Of a DNA stretch of 64,000 nt, positions 9,729 through 18,939 are shown piece by piece (the stretch's first letter is position 1; the number at the start of each line of letters is the position of its first letter). The notes below the pieces were generated by a model. The model did no database searches and was not told the DNA's origin. It worked only from the letters and a program-made list of their open reading frames with translations. Origin of the DNA: an uncultured Ectothiorhodospiraceae bacterium (GTDB lineage: Bacteria > Pseudomonadota > Gammaproteobacteria > UBA9214); NCBI GenBank assembly GCA_947259415.1, contig CAMYMI010000006.1, positions 138,217-202,216 on the forward strand, in the 5' to 3' direction. The position numbers and the translations under genes were made by a program.

Positions 9729-11810
9729 GTGGTCACAGGCCGATACGCGCGCACCGCTGGCCTGCTGACAGTCATCCTGCTGGCAGGGACCGCGCTGACC
9801 GCTGATGCCCTAGAAAGTGTCAGTCTCAGACTGGGCCACGTTGCCGGCCCTGGCTGGTCAGTGGATGAACTGGAGTCCCGGCTAACCTGGCGTGATGCGC
9901 AACGGGCCGTGCTGCAGCTAACAGCGACACGGGCCCGTCTGCCCGAACCCCTTGGAAGCATTGCGGATCTGCAACTCGACTGTCCGGACGCCCTGATTGC
10001 CAGGGATGAAATCGCTTGCAGCGGTGCACGGCTTGAATTCACCTCGGAGCGGATCGGTGCGCAGCGGGTTCGAACCGGATTCAGATACCGGTTCAGCGAC
10101 CGACACCTGACGCTGGACCTGGCCGATATCCGCCTCGACGGTGGCCGCCTGTCGGTCAAGGCCATCCAGATGGCGCACGACTGGGACCTGGTGCTGCAGG
10201 CTGATGGGCTGAAGCTGGATGCGCTTGCTGCACGTCTCACAGCCGCCGGTGTCCTCCCGGTACCAGTAAACGGTGCCGGTACACTGGCGATCAGCGCAAA
10301 ACTACAGGGAAAAGCGGCGCAGATTGACTCGGTGCAGGTGTCCGCCCGACTGCGGACCAGCGAGTTCTCGGATGCCGAAGGCCGGCTGGCGGGCGAGAAG
10401 CTTGAACTCCTGCTCGATACCGACGTGGCGGCGGTCGGTGCTGGCTGGCGCATCAGTGGCAAACTGAGTGCGCAACAGGGACAGCTCTATATCGACCCCG
10501 TGTTTATTGACGTGACCAGGAAGCCGGTCCATGCAAGTGCCCGGTTCGACTGGAACCCCGCTCGCCACCGGATCGACCTGCATGCCTTCGACTATGACCA
10601 GCCAGGGACCATCAGGCTGCATGCCAACGGCCGCCTCGATCTCGACGCACCCACAGCACCTGAGCTGCTTTCGGTTGATGTGCAGGAAGGGACATTTCCG
10701 GGCCTGTACGACACCTATTTCCAGCCCTGGCTCAACGACACGGTGTTGGCAGACCTGCACACCGATGGCAGCCTTGACGCGCAGCTGCACTGGCAGGACG
10801 GCAGGCTGGCCAGTGCCCGGCTGCAGCCCGTGGGACTAACGATCAAAGACCGGGAAGAGCGGTTCGGTTTCAGCGGCCTGGACGGGCAAATCGACTGGGC
10901 CGGGCAGGGGCCGGCACAGCAGTCGGTGCTGGCCTGGGAGGAGGGCCATGTCTACCGCGTGCCGCTGGGCCGTTCCCAGCTGCGAGTGGAATCGGCAGGT
11001 TCCATCGTCCGCCTGCGGGAACCGGCACATATTGCCATGCTGGACGGAGAGCTGCAGGTGGAGGAGTTCGAACTGGAATATGCACCGGGCGCGGCCTCGC
11101 GCTGGCACGTGGATGGCATCCTGACCCCGGTATCCATGAGCGACCTGACCCGTGCGCTGGGCTGGCAGGAATTCGGCGGCAAGCTGTCCGGCGTGATCCC
11201 GAACGTGGAATACCGGGACGGCAATTTGTCCGTTGGTGGCATGCTGCTGGTACGGGTATTCGACGGCGAGGTCACCCTGAGCAACCTGCGGCTGGCCCAG
11301 CCCCTGTCCGTCGTGCCGCGTTTGTGGGTCGATGTGCGGGCCAGCAATATTGATCTGGAGACACTGACCCGGACATTTTCGTTTGGCCGCATTGAAGGCC
11401 GTCTGGACGGCCGGCTGGATGAGCTGTACATGGAGTCCTGGCGGCCGGTTGCCTTCGATGCCGCGTTCGCCACGCCGCCGGGCGACAAGTCACGTCACCG
11501 CATCAGTCAGAAGGCGGTGGACAATATCTCCAGCATCGGTGGCGGCGGCCTCAGTGGCGCCCTGTCGCGCAGCTTCATGCGTTTCTTCAAGGATTTCCCC
11601 TACGACCGCCTGGGGCTCAGCTGTCGCCTGGAGAACGGGACCTGTGAAATGGATGGGGTGGCACCGGCGCCAAAAGGTTACTATATCGTCAAGGGCCGGT
11701 TGTTGCCGCCACGGCTCGATGTCATTGGCTATGCCGACCGGGTTGACTGGGAAAGCCTGGTATCGCAGCTGATCGCCGTAACCCAGCGCCAGGGCGCCGT
11801 GGCAAAGTGA
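9729..11810 (+). CDS. ydbH: YdbH-like AsmA-family envelope bridge protein
   Basis: A 693-residue predicted periplasmic protein starting at GTG, with an N-terminal hydrophobic segment (about residues 10-26) as signal or anchor. The body is beta-rich with repetitive sequence and no enzymatic motif, like the AsmA-like lipid-transport bridges. The C-terminal part (about 480-690) and the gene order with a DUF1318 (YdbL) protein match YdbH, which works redundantly with TamB and YhdP in moving phospholipids to the outer membrane. It is shorter than E. coli YdbH (about 880). The start lies two bases after the cysM stop. Confidence 0.75.
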   Translation: MVTGRYARTAGLLTVILLAGTALTADALESVSLRLGHVAGPGWSVDELESRLTWRDAQRAVLQLTATRARLPEPLGSIADLQLDCPDALIARDEIACSGARLEFTSERIGAQRVRTGFRYRFSDRHLTLDLADIRLDGGRLSVKAIQMAHDWDLVLQADGLKLDALAARLTAAGVLPVPVNGAGTLAISAKLQGKAAQIDSVQVSARLRTSEFSDAEGRLAGEKLELLLDTDVAAVGAGWRISGKLSAQQGQLYIDPVFIDVTRKPVHASARFDWNPARHRIDLHAFDYDQPGTIRLHANGRLDLDAPTAPELLSVDVQEGTFPGLYDTYFQPWLNDTVLADLHTDGSLDAQLHWQDGRLASARLQPVGLTIKDREERFGFSGLDGQIDWAGQGPAQQSVLAWEEGHVYRVPLGRSQLRVESAGSIVRLREPAHIAMLDGELQVEEFELEYAPGAASRWHVDGILTPVSMSDLTRALGWQEFGGKLSGVIPNVEYRDGNLSVGGMLLVRVFDGEVTLSNLRLAQPLSVVPRLWVDVRASNIDLETLTRTFSFGRIEGRLDGRLDELYMESWRPVAFDAAFATPPGDKSRHRISQKAVDNISSIGGGGLSGALSRSFMRFFKDFPYDRLGLSCRLENGTCEMDGVAPAPKGYYIVKGRLLPPRLDVIGYADRVDWESLVSQLIAVTQRQGAVAK

Positions 11811-11904
11811 TCTGTGGCTGCCGGGGATGTTAACCTTGTGCCAACGGCAGCGTTATCCAAATTACTGAGACAATGTATTTACGCTGGAGCAAAGAGGACA
11901 GGCG

Positions 11905-12510
11905 ATGAAAACACTACGTATTCCGATGGCCATGCTGCTGATGTTGTTTGCAGCGGCCTGTGTCACGATTAATGTTTATTTTCCCGCCGAGGCCGCCGAG
12001 AAGGCCGCCGACCGCATTATCAAGGACGTCTACGGTGAACAGTCGGCACCGTCAAAGGCACCGGCGGCCGAACCGCAATCCTGGTTGCAACCGGAAGGCG
12101 CGCCTGTCGGTTATCGCTATGGTCTGCTCGACTGGCTGGTCTCGCCGGCGCATGCGCAGGCGGATCTCTCGGTCAATACACCGGCCATACGTCAGCTCAA
12201 GGCGGATATGGAACAGCGGCACAGACAGCTGGCCCCGCATTACACCTCCGGTGCGGTCGGCATGACCCATAACGGCGAGATCGTGGTTCGTGACCTGACA
12301 CTGATCCCGCTTAAGGACAGGAACACGGTGAAGAAACTGGTAGCGAAAGAGAACCGCGATCGCGGTGCGCTGTATGCGGAGATTGCACGCGCAAACGACC
12401 AACCGGGATGGGAGAGCGAGATACGCCAGACCTTCGCCCGGCGCTGGGTCGACAACGCCCCCGGTGGCTGGTGGTACAGCACCGCAAGCGGCAGCTGGAA
12501 ACAGAAATAG
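11905..12510 (+). CDS. YdbL-like DUF1318 lipoprotein
   Basis: A 201-residue protein with a lipoprotein-type signal (hydrophobic residues 5-18, then AAAC with Cys19). The mature N terminus CVTINVYFP is followed by an alanine- and glutamate-rich helix, then a linker and a DUF1318 domain with the KDRNTVKKLVAKENRDR segment. In E. coli the operon is ydbH-ynbE-ydbL, where YnbE is a tiny lipoprotein that pairs with YdbH and YdbL is a periplasmic chaperone. No separate ynbE is visible here; the lipidated TINVYFP segment might combine both roles, which is inference. Confidence 0.78.
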   Translation: MKTLRIPMAMLLMLFAAACVTINVYFPAEAAEKAADRIIKDVYGEQSAPSKAPAAEPQSWLQPEGAPVGYRYGLLDWLVSPAHAQADLSVNTPAIRQLKADMEQRHRQLAPHYTSGAVGMTHNGEIVVRDLTLIPLKDRNTVKKLVAKENRDRGALYAEIARANDQPGWESEIRQTFARRWVDNAPGGWWYSTASGSWKQK

Positions 12511-12535
12511 GCATTTACAGTTTCAAATTCCGCAT

Positions 12536-12658
12536 ATCACCGCAAAGAGCGCAAAGAAAACTATTAATAAAGCAGAACAAGAGCAACAATGCCCGTTTCT
12601 TGTTCTGCTTAATATCGAATGCAGTATTTCTTCGCGTCCTGTGCGCCTTTGCGGTGAT
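12536..12658. repeat. Palindromic intergenic repeat, copy 1
   Basis: A 123-base element bounded by related inverted ends: ATCACCGCAAAGAGCGC at the left and GCGCCTTTGCGGTGAT at the right. Inside is a second, perfect 13-base inverted repeat (AAGCAGAACAAGA at 12570-12582 and its complement at 12598-12610). Two relatives occur at 13552 and 15064. The end sequence belongs to a type of dispersed ACCGC(A/G)(A/G)AGGCGC repeat common between genes of environmental bacteria. It codes for nothing that I can see. Confidence 0.7.
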
Positions 12659-12757
12659 TTGTTCTGCATACTCTGCGTCTCTCGGCAATTGCTCCATGCA
12701 TTGCTCTACCTCCTGCATCCCTGGAGTCGTGCGGTGAATAATTAAAATGCCCATCTT

Positions 12758-13549
12758 ATGAATATATTTGTATTTGATATCGAGACAGTCCCCGACGTGG
12801 AGAGCGGCCGGCGGTTGTACCAGCTGGATGAGCTGGACGACAAGAACATCGCCCGGGTCATGTTTCACAAACGTTCCCAGGAGACCGGCGGCTCGGAGTT
12901 CCTGCGTCACCACCTGCACCGGATCGTGGCCATCTCCGTCGTGCTGTGCTCGGCCGATCGCCTCAAGGTCTGGTCGCTGGGCGAATCGGATGCCGGTGAG
13001 GCGGAACTGGTCCAGCGCTTTTTTGATGGCATCGAGCGCTTCTCGCCCACGCTGGTCTCCTGGAACGGCGCCGGTTTCGATCTCCCGGTCATACACTACC
13101 GCAGCCTGCTGCACGGCATCGCCGCGCCGCGCTACTGGGATACCGGCCGTGACGATCGTGATTTCAAGTGGAATAACTACCTGAGCCGCTATCACGAGCG
13201 CCACACCGACCTGATGGATGTCCTGTCCGGCTACCAGCCCAGGGCCGCTGCGCGTCTGGATGAGATTGCCAGCATGCTGGGTTTCCCCGGCAAGATGGGG
13301 ATGAGCGGCGACAAGGTCTGGGACAGTTATCAGGCCGGTGATATTGAAGGGATTCGCAACTACTGTGAGACCGATGTCCTCAACACCTACTTGGTCTATC
13401 TGCGCTTCGAACTGATACGCGGCCACCTGAGTTCGAAGCACTATGAAAAGGCCTGTCAACAGGTCCGGGACGAACTGAAGCAGGCCGGCAAGCCCCACCT
13501 GACGGAGTTCCTGCAGGCCTGGCAGACGGGCCAGGTGTCTTCGGAATGA
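12758..13549 (+). CDS. PolB-like 3'-5' exonuclease
   Basis: A 263-residue single-domain DnaQ-like nuclease. The N terminus VFDIETVPD is the exonuclease I motif (two acidic metal ligands), WNGAGFDLPVI is motif II, and a late Tyr/Asp region (NYCETDVLNTYLV) fits motif III of the DEDDy type. It matches the predicted PolB-like exonuclease family, often found beside rlmD. It probably trims DNA or RNA 3' ends; the cellular role is not established. Confidence 0.85.
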   Translation: MNIFVFDIETVPDVESGRRLYQLDELDDKNIARVMFHKRSQETGGSEFLRHHLHRIVAISVVLCSADRLKVWSLGESDAGEAELVQRFFDGIERFSPTLVSWNGAGFDLPVIHYRSLLHGIAAPRYWDTGRDDRDFKWNNYLSRYHERHTDLMDVLSGYQPRAAARLDEIASMLGFPGKMGMSGDKVWDSYQAGDIEGIRNYCETDVLNTYLVYLRFELIRGHLSSKHYEKACQQVRDELKQAGKPHLTEFLQAWQTGQVSSE

Positions 13550-13551
13550 AT

Positions 13552-13692
13552 AATCACCGCAGAGGCACGGAGAGCGCAGAGTGACTGAATATCACTAAAC
13601 TGTGAAAAGCACTACGCACTGAATCAAAGAGAGAAGGCTTTTATCTGTTATTTGCTTGCTTTCTCGGCGTTCTCCGCGACGCTGCGGTGAAT
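13552..13692. repeat. Palindromic intergenic repeat, copy 2
   Basis: A 141-base element filling the gap before rlmD. The left arm reads ATCACCGCAGAGGCACGGAG and the right arm ends GCGACGCTGCGGTGAAT, imperfect inverted copies of each other and of the ends of the copy at 12536. The middle is AT-rich and unlike copy 1, so the arms rather than the core are conserved. Confidence 0.6.
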
Positions 13693-13722
13693 GCTTTATA
13701 ACCGGGAAATGGCTCCGTTCAA

Positions 13723-15060
13723 ATGAGCAAGCGCACCCGCAGACAACGCCTGCCCGCGCCGTGCGAGCGGATCACTGTCGAGTCGCTGGCGCATGACGGT
13801 CGCGGTGTAGCGCACCGGATCGGCAAGGCGGTTTTTATCGACGGTGCCTTGCCGGGCGAAGAGGTCGGTTTCGAGTACCTCGCGACCCACCGCAAGTATG
13901 ATGAGGGGCGCGTCACGGATGTGCATCGGCCATCGCCCGAGCGGGTAGAGCCGAGGTGCCCGCATTTCGGTGTGTGCGGTGGTTGCAGTCTGCAGCATAT
14001 GGCGGCGGCTGCACAGATCAGGTCGAAGCAGCAGGTCCTGCTGGACAACCTGCAGCACATCGGCAAGGTGGAACCGGTGGTGCTGCTGGACCCGCTGACC
14101 GGCCCGCTCTGGGGCTATCGCACCAAGGCGCGCCTCGGCGTCAGGCACGTCGTCAAGAAGGGCAGGGTGCTGGTGGGCTTCCGGGAAAAGCGCAGTTCTT
14201 TGCTCGCTGACTTGGAAACCTGCGAGGTGTTGCACCCGTCGGTCGGCCGGCGTATCGGTGAACTTGCGCAGCTGATCGATCAGTTGGACGCCAGGGCGCG
14301 CATTCCCCAGATCGAGGTGGCCGTTGCGGAATCAGCAACGGTGCTGGTGTTTCGAAACCTCGATCCGCTGGAGACAGCGGACCTGGACAGGCTGACCCAG
14401 TTTGCAGCAAGCACGGGTATCCACATCTACCTGCAGCCGGCCGGGCCGGACAGTTTGCAGTTGTTGTGGCCGGATGAGTCCGCCCTGACCTATCACCTGC
14501 CCGGGCAGGCAATCGAAATCGAGTTCAATCCGACGGACTTCACCCAGATCAACCCGGCCATCAACGGGCAGATCGTTGGACGCGTCCTGGAACTGCTGGA
14601 GCTTGCCGATACACACCGGGTGCTGGATCTGTTTTGCGGCCTGGGCAATTTTACCCTGCCGGTGGCACGCCATGCCGGCGAGGTCACGGGTATCGAGGGA
14701 GATGCAGGGCTGGTCAGCCGTGCACGTGAGAATGCGCAACGCAATGGCCTCCACAATGTCAGCTTTTACACGGCCGATCTGGCCGAGCGCATGACCGAGG
14801 CGCCCTGGGCCGGGGTCGCCTACGAAAGGGTGCTGCTGGACCCGCCACGTAGCGGTGCGGCGGCCGTCATGGACTTGGTGGGCAATATCAGACCGGCACG
14901 TATTGTCTATGTTTCCTGCCACCCGACTTCACTGGCTCGCGATGCGGACCGGCTCGTCAACGTGTTTGGCTACCGGCTGCAGGCGGCCGGCGTGATGGAC
15001 ATGTTCCCGCATACGGCACACGTGGAGTCGATTGCACTGTTTGAATTTGACCAGGACTGA
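13723..15060 (+). CDS. rlmD: 23S rRNA (uracil-1939-C5)-methyltransferase RlmD
   Basis: SAM-dependent methyltransferase of 445 residues. An N-terminal TRAM domain (about 13-70) is followed by the iron-sulfur cysteines Cys79, Cys85 and Cys88 in CPHFGVCGGCS and a later Cys in LETCEVL. The C-terminal Rossmann fold has LDLFCGLGNFTLP, and the catalytic cysteine lies in VSCHPTSLARD. It sits in the cysM-rlmD neighbourhood. The start is an ATG; the gap upstream is filled by a palindromic repeat. Confidence 0.96.
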   Translation: MSKRTRRQRLPAPCERITVESLAHDGRGVAHRIGKAVFIDGALPGEEVGFEYLATHRKYDEGRVTDVHRPSPERVEPRCPHFGVCGGCSLQHMAAAAQIRSKQQVLLDNLQHIGKVEPVVLLDPLTGPLWGYRTKARLGVRHVVKKGRVLVGFREKRSSLLADLETCEVLHPSVGRRIGELAQLIDQLDARARIPQIEVAVAESATVLVFRNLDPLETADLDRLTQFAASTGIHIYLQPAGPDSLQLLWPDESALTYHLPGQAIEIEFNPTDFTQINPAINGQIVGRVLELLELADTHRVLDLFCGLGNFTLPVARHAGEVTGIEGDAGLVSRARENAQRNGLHNVSFYTADLAERMTEAPWAGVAYERVLLDPPRSGAAAVMDLVGNIRPARIVYVSCHPTSLARDADRLVNVFGYRLQAAGVMDMFPHTAHVESIALFEFDQD

Positions 15061-15063
15061 TTT

Positions 15064-15170
15064 TTCACCGCGGAGACGCCGAGGGCGCAGAGAAATCCAA
15101 TAAACAAATAAATATCACCGCAAAGGGGCACGACTGCATCCCTGCAGTCGTGCGCCTTTGCGGTTGCTTT
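15064..15170. repeat. Palindromic intergenic repeat, copy 3, with a strong hairpin
   Basis: The region between the convergent rlmD and transglycosylase genes. It starts with a lone arm (TTCACCGCGGAGACGCCGAG at 15064-15083), then a compact hairpin: arms 15117-15138 and 15143-15164, 22 bases each with one mismatch and a TCCC loop. The hairpin is followed by TGCTTTT, so it could also work as a terminator for rlmD. The ends match the repeats at 12536 and 13552. Confidence 0.7.
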
Positions 15171-15182
15171 TCAGGCTGGCCA

Positions 15183-15782
15183 TTATTGTTTGTACCAGCG
15201 TTTGGTGAGTGCGCGGTAGATCCGGTTCGGGTACCAGCTCTTGCCGACACTGCCGTTGTAACGGGCCAGCGCCTTGAACAGGTTGCCCTTTTCCCTTTTC
15301 AGATAGTAACTGAGGATAGTGCAGCCAAGGCGGATGTTGGTGCCAATGTGAAACAGGTTGTCTTGCGGATGACCGATTTCATCCAGCCAGAACGGCATGA
15401 TCTGCATCAGTCCCTGGGCACCGGCCGAGGAGATCGCAAAGCGATCATAGTTGCTTTCCACCTCGATCAGCGCCAGGATCAGTTCCGGTTCGAGCGCGGC
15501 GCGGCGCGCCTCATAGTGCACGGTTCTGAGGATCTTCAGGCGCTCCTTCGGGTTATCGATGCGCTTCTGCAAACGGCTCGACATGTCCGTGAGCCAGACC
15601 TCGGCCTCAAAGCGGTCACTGAAACTGTCGCTGGAATTGATGGCCTCGATCAGGATCTGCCGTAGGGTGTCGTCCGGACGCTCCATGGTAGCTGCCATGA
15701 CATTGAAGACACTGGTGCAGAGCAGTATCCCCAGCCAGGCAGATAGCATAAGTCCGGTCGAGCATGATGATTTACGCACCAT
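15183..15782 (-). CDS. Lytic transglycosylase, SLT domain
   Basis: A 199-residue exported murein hydrolase. The chosen ATG at 15782 begins a signal peptide (basic start, hydrophobic LMLSAWLGILLC, cleavage near VMAA); the longer open frame runs back into proS and has no signal. The SLT domain has the catalytic Glu in LALIEVESNYD and the motifs SSAGAQGLMQIMP and ALARYNGS. Seventeen bases separate it from the proS stop, so the two are probably co-transcribed. Confidence 0.88.
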   Translation of the reverse strand: MVRKSSCSTGLMLSAWLGILLCTSVFNVMAATMERPDDTLRQILIEAINSSDSFSDRFEAEVWLTDMSSRLQKRIDNPKERLKILRTVHYEARRAALEPELILALIEVESNYDRFAISSAGAQGLMQIMPFWLDEIGHPQDNLFHIGTNIRLGCTILSYYLKREKGNLFKALARYNGSVGKSWYPNRIYRALTKRWYKQ

Positions 15783-15798
15783 AATGTCCGTTATCGGC

Positions 15799-17511
15799 CT
15801 ACTCTGGCAACAGTTTATTCCTGAGAAATTCCACAATCCCGGCTCGTTCGATGTCCTCGCTGGCGTCACAACGGCGCGACCTGTACTCCACCAGTCCATG
15901 GTCGAGATTCTTCTCGCCGACCACCACGCGGTGCGGAATACCGATCAGTTCCATATCGGCAAACATGACACCGGGACGCACCTCGCGGTCATCCAGCAGG
16001 ACTTCCAGCCCGGCCGTGTGCAGTTCCTCATAAAGCGCGTCTGTGGCCTCCCGGACGCGCTCTGATTTCTTCTTGTTCATCGGCAGCAGAGCTACCTGGA
16101 ACGGGGCCACCGGGTCGGGCCAGATCATGCCTTGTTCGTCGTGATTCTGTTCAATCGCGGCCGCCACGATCCGTGATACGCCGATGCCGTAGCAGCCCAT
16201 GACCATATCGACCTCGCGACCCTGTTCGTCCAGTACCGTCGCTTTCATGCCACGACTGTACTTGGCACCCAGCTGGAAGATATGGCCGACCTCGATACCG
16301 CGGGCAATTCTCAGCCGGCCCTCGCCATCCGGGCTCGGGTCGCCATTCACGACATTGCGCAGGTCGGCAGTTTGCGGTTCCGGCAGGTCGCGTCCCCAGT
16401 TCACGCCGGTGAGGTGCTGACCGTCCTGGTTGGCACCACAGACAAAATCAGCCAGATGTGTGGCCGCATGGTCCACGATCATTGGAATAGCGAGTCCCAC
16501 AGGGCCAAGCGAGCCGGCCGAACATCCGGCTGCATTGCGGATCTGTTCGTCACTGGCGAATTCCAGCGGCAGGGCGACGGCGGGGTGTTTCTCCGCCTTG
16601 ACGGTGTTCAGTTCGTGGTCGCCGCGCAGCACCAGCGCCACAACATCGGCCTCCGTTCCCTGTACCAGCAGGGTTTTGAGACAACTCTCGGCTGGGGTGT
16701 CCAGAAAAGCAGAGACCTCCTCGATGCTGTGCTGGCCGGGTGTTGCCACCGTTTGCATCTCGCTGGTTGGCGCCGGCCTTGCACCGATGGGTGCCACAGC
16801 CTCTGCAAGTTCCACGTTCGCAGCATACCCACTGGTATCCGAAAACGCGATGGCGTCCTCCCCGGAGTCGGCCAGCACGTGGAACTCGTGCGAGAGGTTT
16901 CCGCCGATCGCTCCGCTGTCGGCCTGCACCGGACGAAAGTCCATACCCAGACGGTTGAAGATGCGACTATAGGTCTCATACATGACCTGATAGGTCTGTT
17001 CCAGCGAGTCCTGGTTGCTATGAAAGGAGTAGGCGTCCTTCATGAGGAACTCGCGGGCGCGCATGACGCCAAAGCGCGGCCGGATTTCATCGCGGAACTT
17101 GGTTTGTATCTGATAATAGTTAACCGGCAGCTGCTTGTAGCTGCGGATCTCGCGTCGTGCGATGTCCGTAATGACCTCCTCGTGGGTCGGGCCAAAGCAG
17201 AACTCTCGCTGGTGGCGGTCATTGATGCGTAGCAGTTCCGGTCCGTACTGGTCCCAGCGTCCGGATTCCTGCCACAGTTCGGCTGGCTGGACGGCCGGCA
17301 TCAGCAGTTCCAGTGCCCCTGCCTTGTTCATTTCTTCACGGATGATGGCCTCGACCTTGCGCAGGACCCTGAGTCCCAGCGGTAACCAGCTGTAGATGCC
17401 AGCCGCCTGTTTGCGGATCATACCCGCGCGCAGCATCAGCTGATGGCTGACGATCTCGGCATCGGCCGGTGTTTCCTTCAGGGTGGACAGGGGGAACTGG
17501 GACAGGCGCAT
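15799..17511 (-). CDS. proS: Prolyl-tRNA synthetase
   Basis: Class II aminoacyl-tRNA synthetase of 570 residues, the bacterial type with an editing (INS, YbaK-like) domain inserted between motifs 2 and 3 at about residues 220-385. Motif 2 is seen in [18 protein letters not shown] and motif 3 in [13 protein letters not shown]. The C-terminal anticodon-binding domain follows. It starts with the family-typical [15 protein letters not shown]. It leads a minus-strand unit with the transglycosylase gene. Confidence 0.97.
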   Translation of the reverse strand: MRLSQFPLSTLKETPADAEIVSHQLMLRAGMIRKQAAGIYSWLPLGLRVLRKVEAIIREEMNKAGALELLMPAVQPAELWQESGRWDQYGPELLRINDRHQREFCFGPTHEEVITDIARREIRSYKQLPVNYYQIQTKFRDEIRPRFGVMRAREFLMKDAYSFHSNQDSLEQTYQVMYETYSRIFNRLGMDFRPVQADSGAIGGNLSHEFHVLADSGEDAIAFSDTSGYAANVELAEAVAPIGARPAPTSEMQTVATPGQHSIEEVSAFLDTPAESCLKTLLVQGTEADVVALVLRGDHELNTVKAEKHPAVALPLEFASDEQIRNAAGCSAGSLGPVGLAIPMIVDHAATHLADFVCGANQDGQHLTGVNWGRDLPEPQTADLRNVVNGDPSPDGEGRLRIARGIEVGHIFQLGAKYSRGMKATVLDEQGREVDMVMGCYGIGVSRIVAAAIEQNHDEQGMIWPDPVAPFQVALLPMNKKKSERVREATDALYEELHTAGLEVLLDDREVRPGVMFADMELIGIPHRVVVGEKNLDHGLVEYRSRRCDASEDIERAGIVEFLRNKLLPE

Positions 17512-17587
17512 GATGTTTATCCGGCTCTATATGTTGATCAGGCGGAAGATTGTAGCGGCCAAACGGTAGTCAGGTACAGATAATGAA

Positions 17588-17863
17588 CTAGTCGTTCTGC
17601 AGTTGCGGGGGTAGCGGCAGTACATTAACGTCCTTATGGTAATCCAGCGTTTCGTAGTCGATGTCCGCTGGCGGCAGCTGATCGCTGATCTGCCACCGGC
17701 CTTCGGCATCGCGCCACTTGTAGAGGCGTATGGTCTTTCCGGCGGGAGACAGGGTGGAACCCGCATCGGAGACAAGTTCCTGAAGGCGGGCCTTATAGTC
17801 GGGGTTGAGATAGACAATCAGGCCGGCAAGCACCAGCGCAATCAGCAGCCAGAACAGACGCAT
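17588..17863 (-). CDS. DUF4124 small membrane-anchored protein
   Basis: A 91-residue protein with an N-terminal hydrophobic segment (about 3-19) and a DUF4124 core (RLYKWRDAEGRWQISDQLPP). DUF4124 is a small periplasmic domain of unknown function with a conserved YKWxDxxGxxxxSDxPP pattern. A second DUF4124 gene lies 380 bases upstream on the same strand, beyond the tautomerase gene. Confidence 0.75.
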   Translation of the reverse strand: MRLFWLLIALVLAGLIVYLNPDYKARLQELVSDAGSTLSPAGKTIRLYKWRDAEGRWQISDQLPPADIDYETLDYHKDVNVLPLPPQLQND

Positions 17864-17893
17864 CGCGGGTTCCCGTGGCGTTACGCCGGCCGT

Positions 17894-18238
17894 TCAGAAG
17901 GTGCTGCCATTCCAGCCCCACATCTTGCGTGGTGCATCGGAAAATTCGATATAAATGCGTTCCGGCCTGACTCCGGTCTCCGCGCTGACCAGGCCACAAA
18001 GGGCATGCGAGACATCGGCAGTGACGGACTCGGACAATCCGATACTCTTCAGTTCGAGATAGGCCAGCCCTTCATCGTCGCCCGCGAACTGCATCGCGGT
18101 GTTGGTCTCGACCGAGGTCATCACATAGCGTTCGGGCTTGCCGAGTTGCTCGGACACCAGTGCTGACGATTTTGCAGCCAGTGATTTTGAGTCGGCCTCC
18201 GACAGGGCCTGGTTGGTCTGGATCTTGAGAAACGGCAT
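17894..18238 (-). CDS. MIF-type tautomerase
   Basis: A 114-residue protein of the macrophage-migration-inhibitory-factor/phenylpyruvate tautomerase fold. Pro2 would become the catalytic N-terminal proline after Met removal (MPFLKIQTNQ). The late segment ERIYIEFSDAPRKMWGWNG is typical of MIF proteins. The open frame extends further upstream, but homology and Pro2 fix the start at 18238, four bases after the upstream gene's stop. The natural substrate is unknown. Confidence 0.85.
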   Translation of the reverse strand: MPFLKIQTNQALSEADSKSLAAKSSALVSEQLGKPERYVMTSVETNTAMQFAGDDEGLAYLELKSIGLSESVTADVSHALCGLVSAETGVRPERIYIEFSDAPRKMWGWNGSTF

Positions 18239-18242
18239 GACG

Positions 18243-18725
18243 CTATTGCCCCGCCTTGCTGACAGGGGGCGAGCAATTTTCCTGGATCTGACGGTTGGTT
18301 TCATCAATACGACGCTGGCGCTCTTCCTCGGTGAGGCGCACGACCTCGCCATCGGGGGTCCGATAGGCCCGGTTGCCACCCTGCTGGAGTTTGTCAAGGT
18401 TCGCCCTGGCATTCGCACAGTTCTCGCGGCGAAGCTTCTGGATCTCGGCCCACTGTTGGGCATCGGCTGCACCTTCACGTTTCTCGGTGAGCCGTTCCTC
18501 CATTTCATCGACCTGTTTCCTGAGCTTGCCGCTGATTGCGGCGGGATCATCGGCGGGGCCGGGGGCCGGCTTCAGTTCCTGTGCCTTCCCGTCGGGCGGG
18601 GGGGTCTGGCTATAGTGGACGGTGCCGTTGTCATCGACCCATTTGTAGATGCCGTGTTCCCCGGCAGCGGAAGACGCGGAGGTCATTACAACAAGAACGG
18701 CTGTCAGGGCGAGGCCTCGAAGCAT
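18243..18725 (-). CDS. DUF4124 exported protein
   Basis: A 160-residue protein with a signal peptide (residues 1-21, cleavage near SSAAG), a DUF4124 domain (GIYKWVDDNGTVHYSQTPPP) and a charged, probably coiled-coil C-terminal half. The function is unknown. It is the first gene of a compact minus-strand group with the tautomerase and a second DUF4124 protein. Confidence 0.75.
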   Translation of the reverse strand: MLRGLALTAVLVVMTSASSAAGEHGIYKWVDDNGTVHYSQTPPPDGKAQELKPAPGPADDPAAISGKLRKQVDEMEERLTEKREGAADAQQWAEIQKLRRENCANARANLDKLQQGGNRAYRTPDGEVVRLTEEERQRRIDETNRQIQENCSPPVSKAGQ

Positions 18726-18881
18726 GATTTTTCCCCTTCACTGAGTCAGTTGCTATATCCATAACACTAATTCTATGAGCATATTATGGTTGTTTTGAGG
18801 TCAGGACAAGCGACCCGGATCACAGTCCAGCCTCGCGGGAAGGCGCCCGTGGATCGGCATTGCCCCGGGCGCGTTCATTGC

Positions 18882-18910
18882 TTGACCTTTACTTGTAATA
18901 TCAGTACTTT
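18882..18910 (+). promoter_or_regulatory. Candidate promoter of ilvBN
   Basis: TTGACC at 18882-18887 and TACTTT at 18905-18910 are separated by 17 bases and lie upstream of ilvB. The -10 match is only partial. Transcription would start near 18917. Confidence 0.35.
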
Positions 18911-18939
18911 CTACTATTGTTTATATACCCGCTTCGCAT

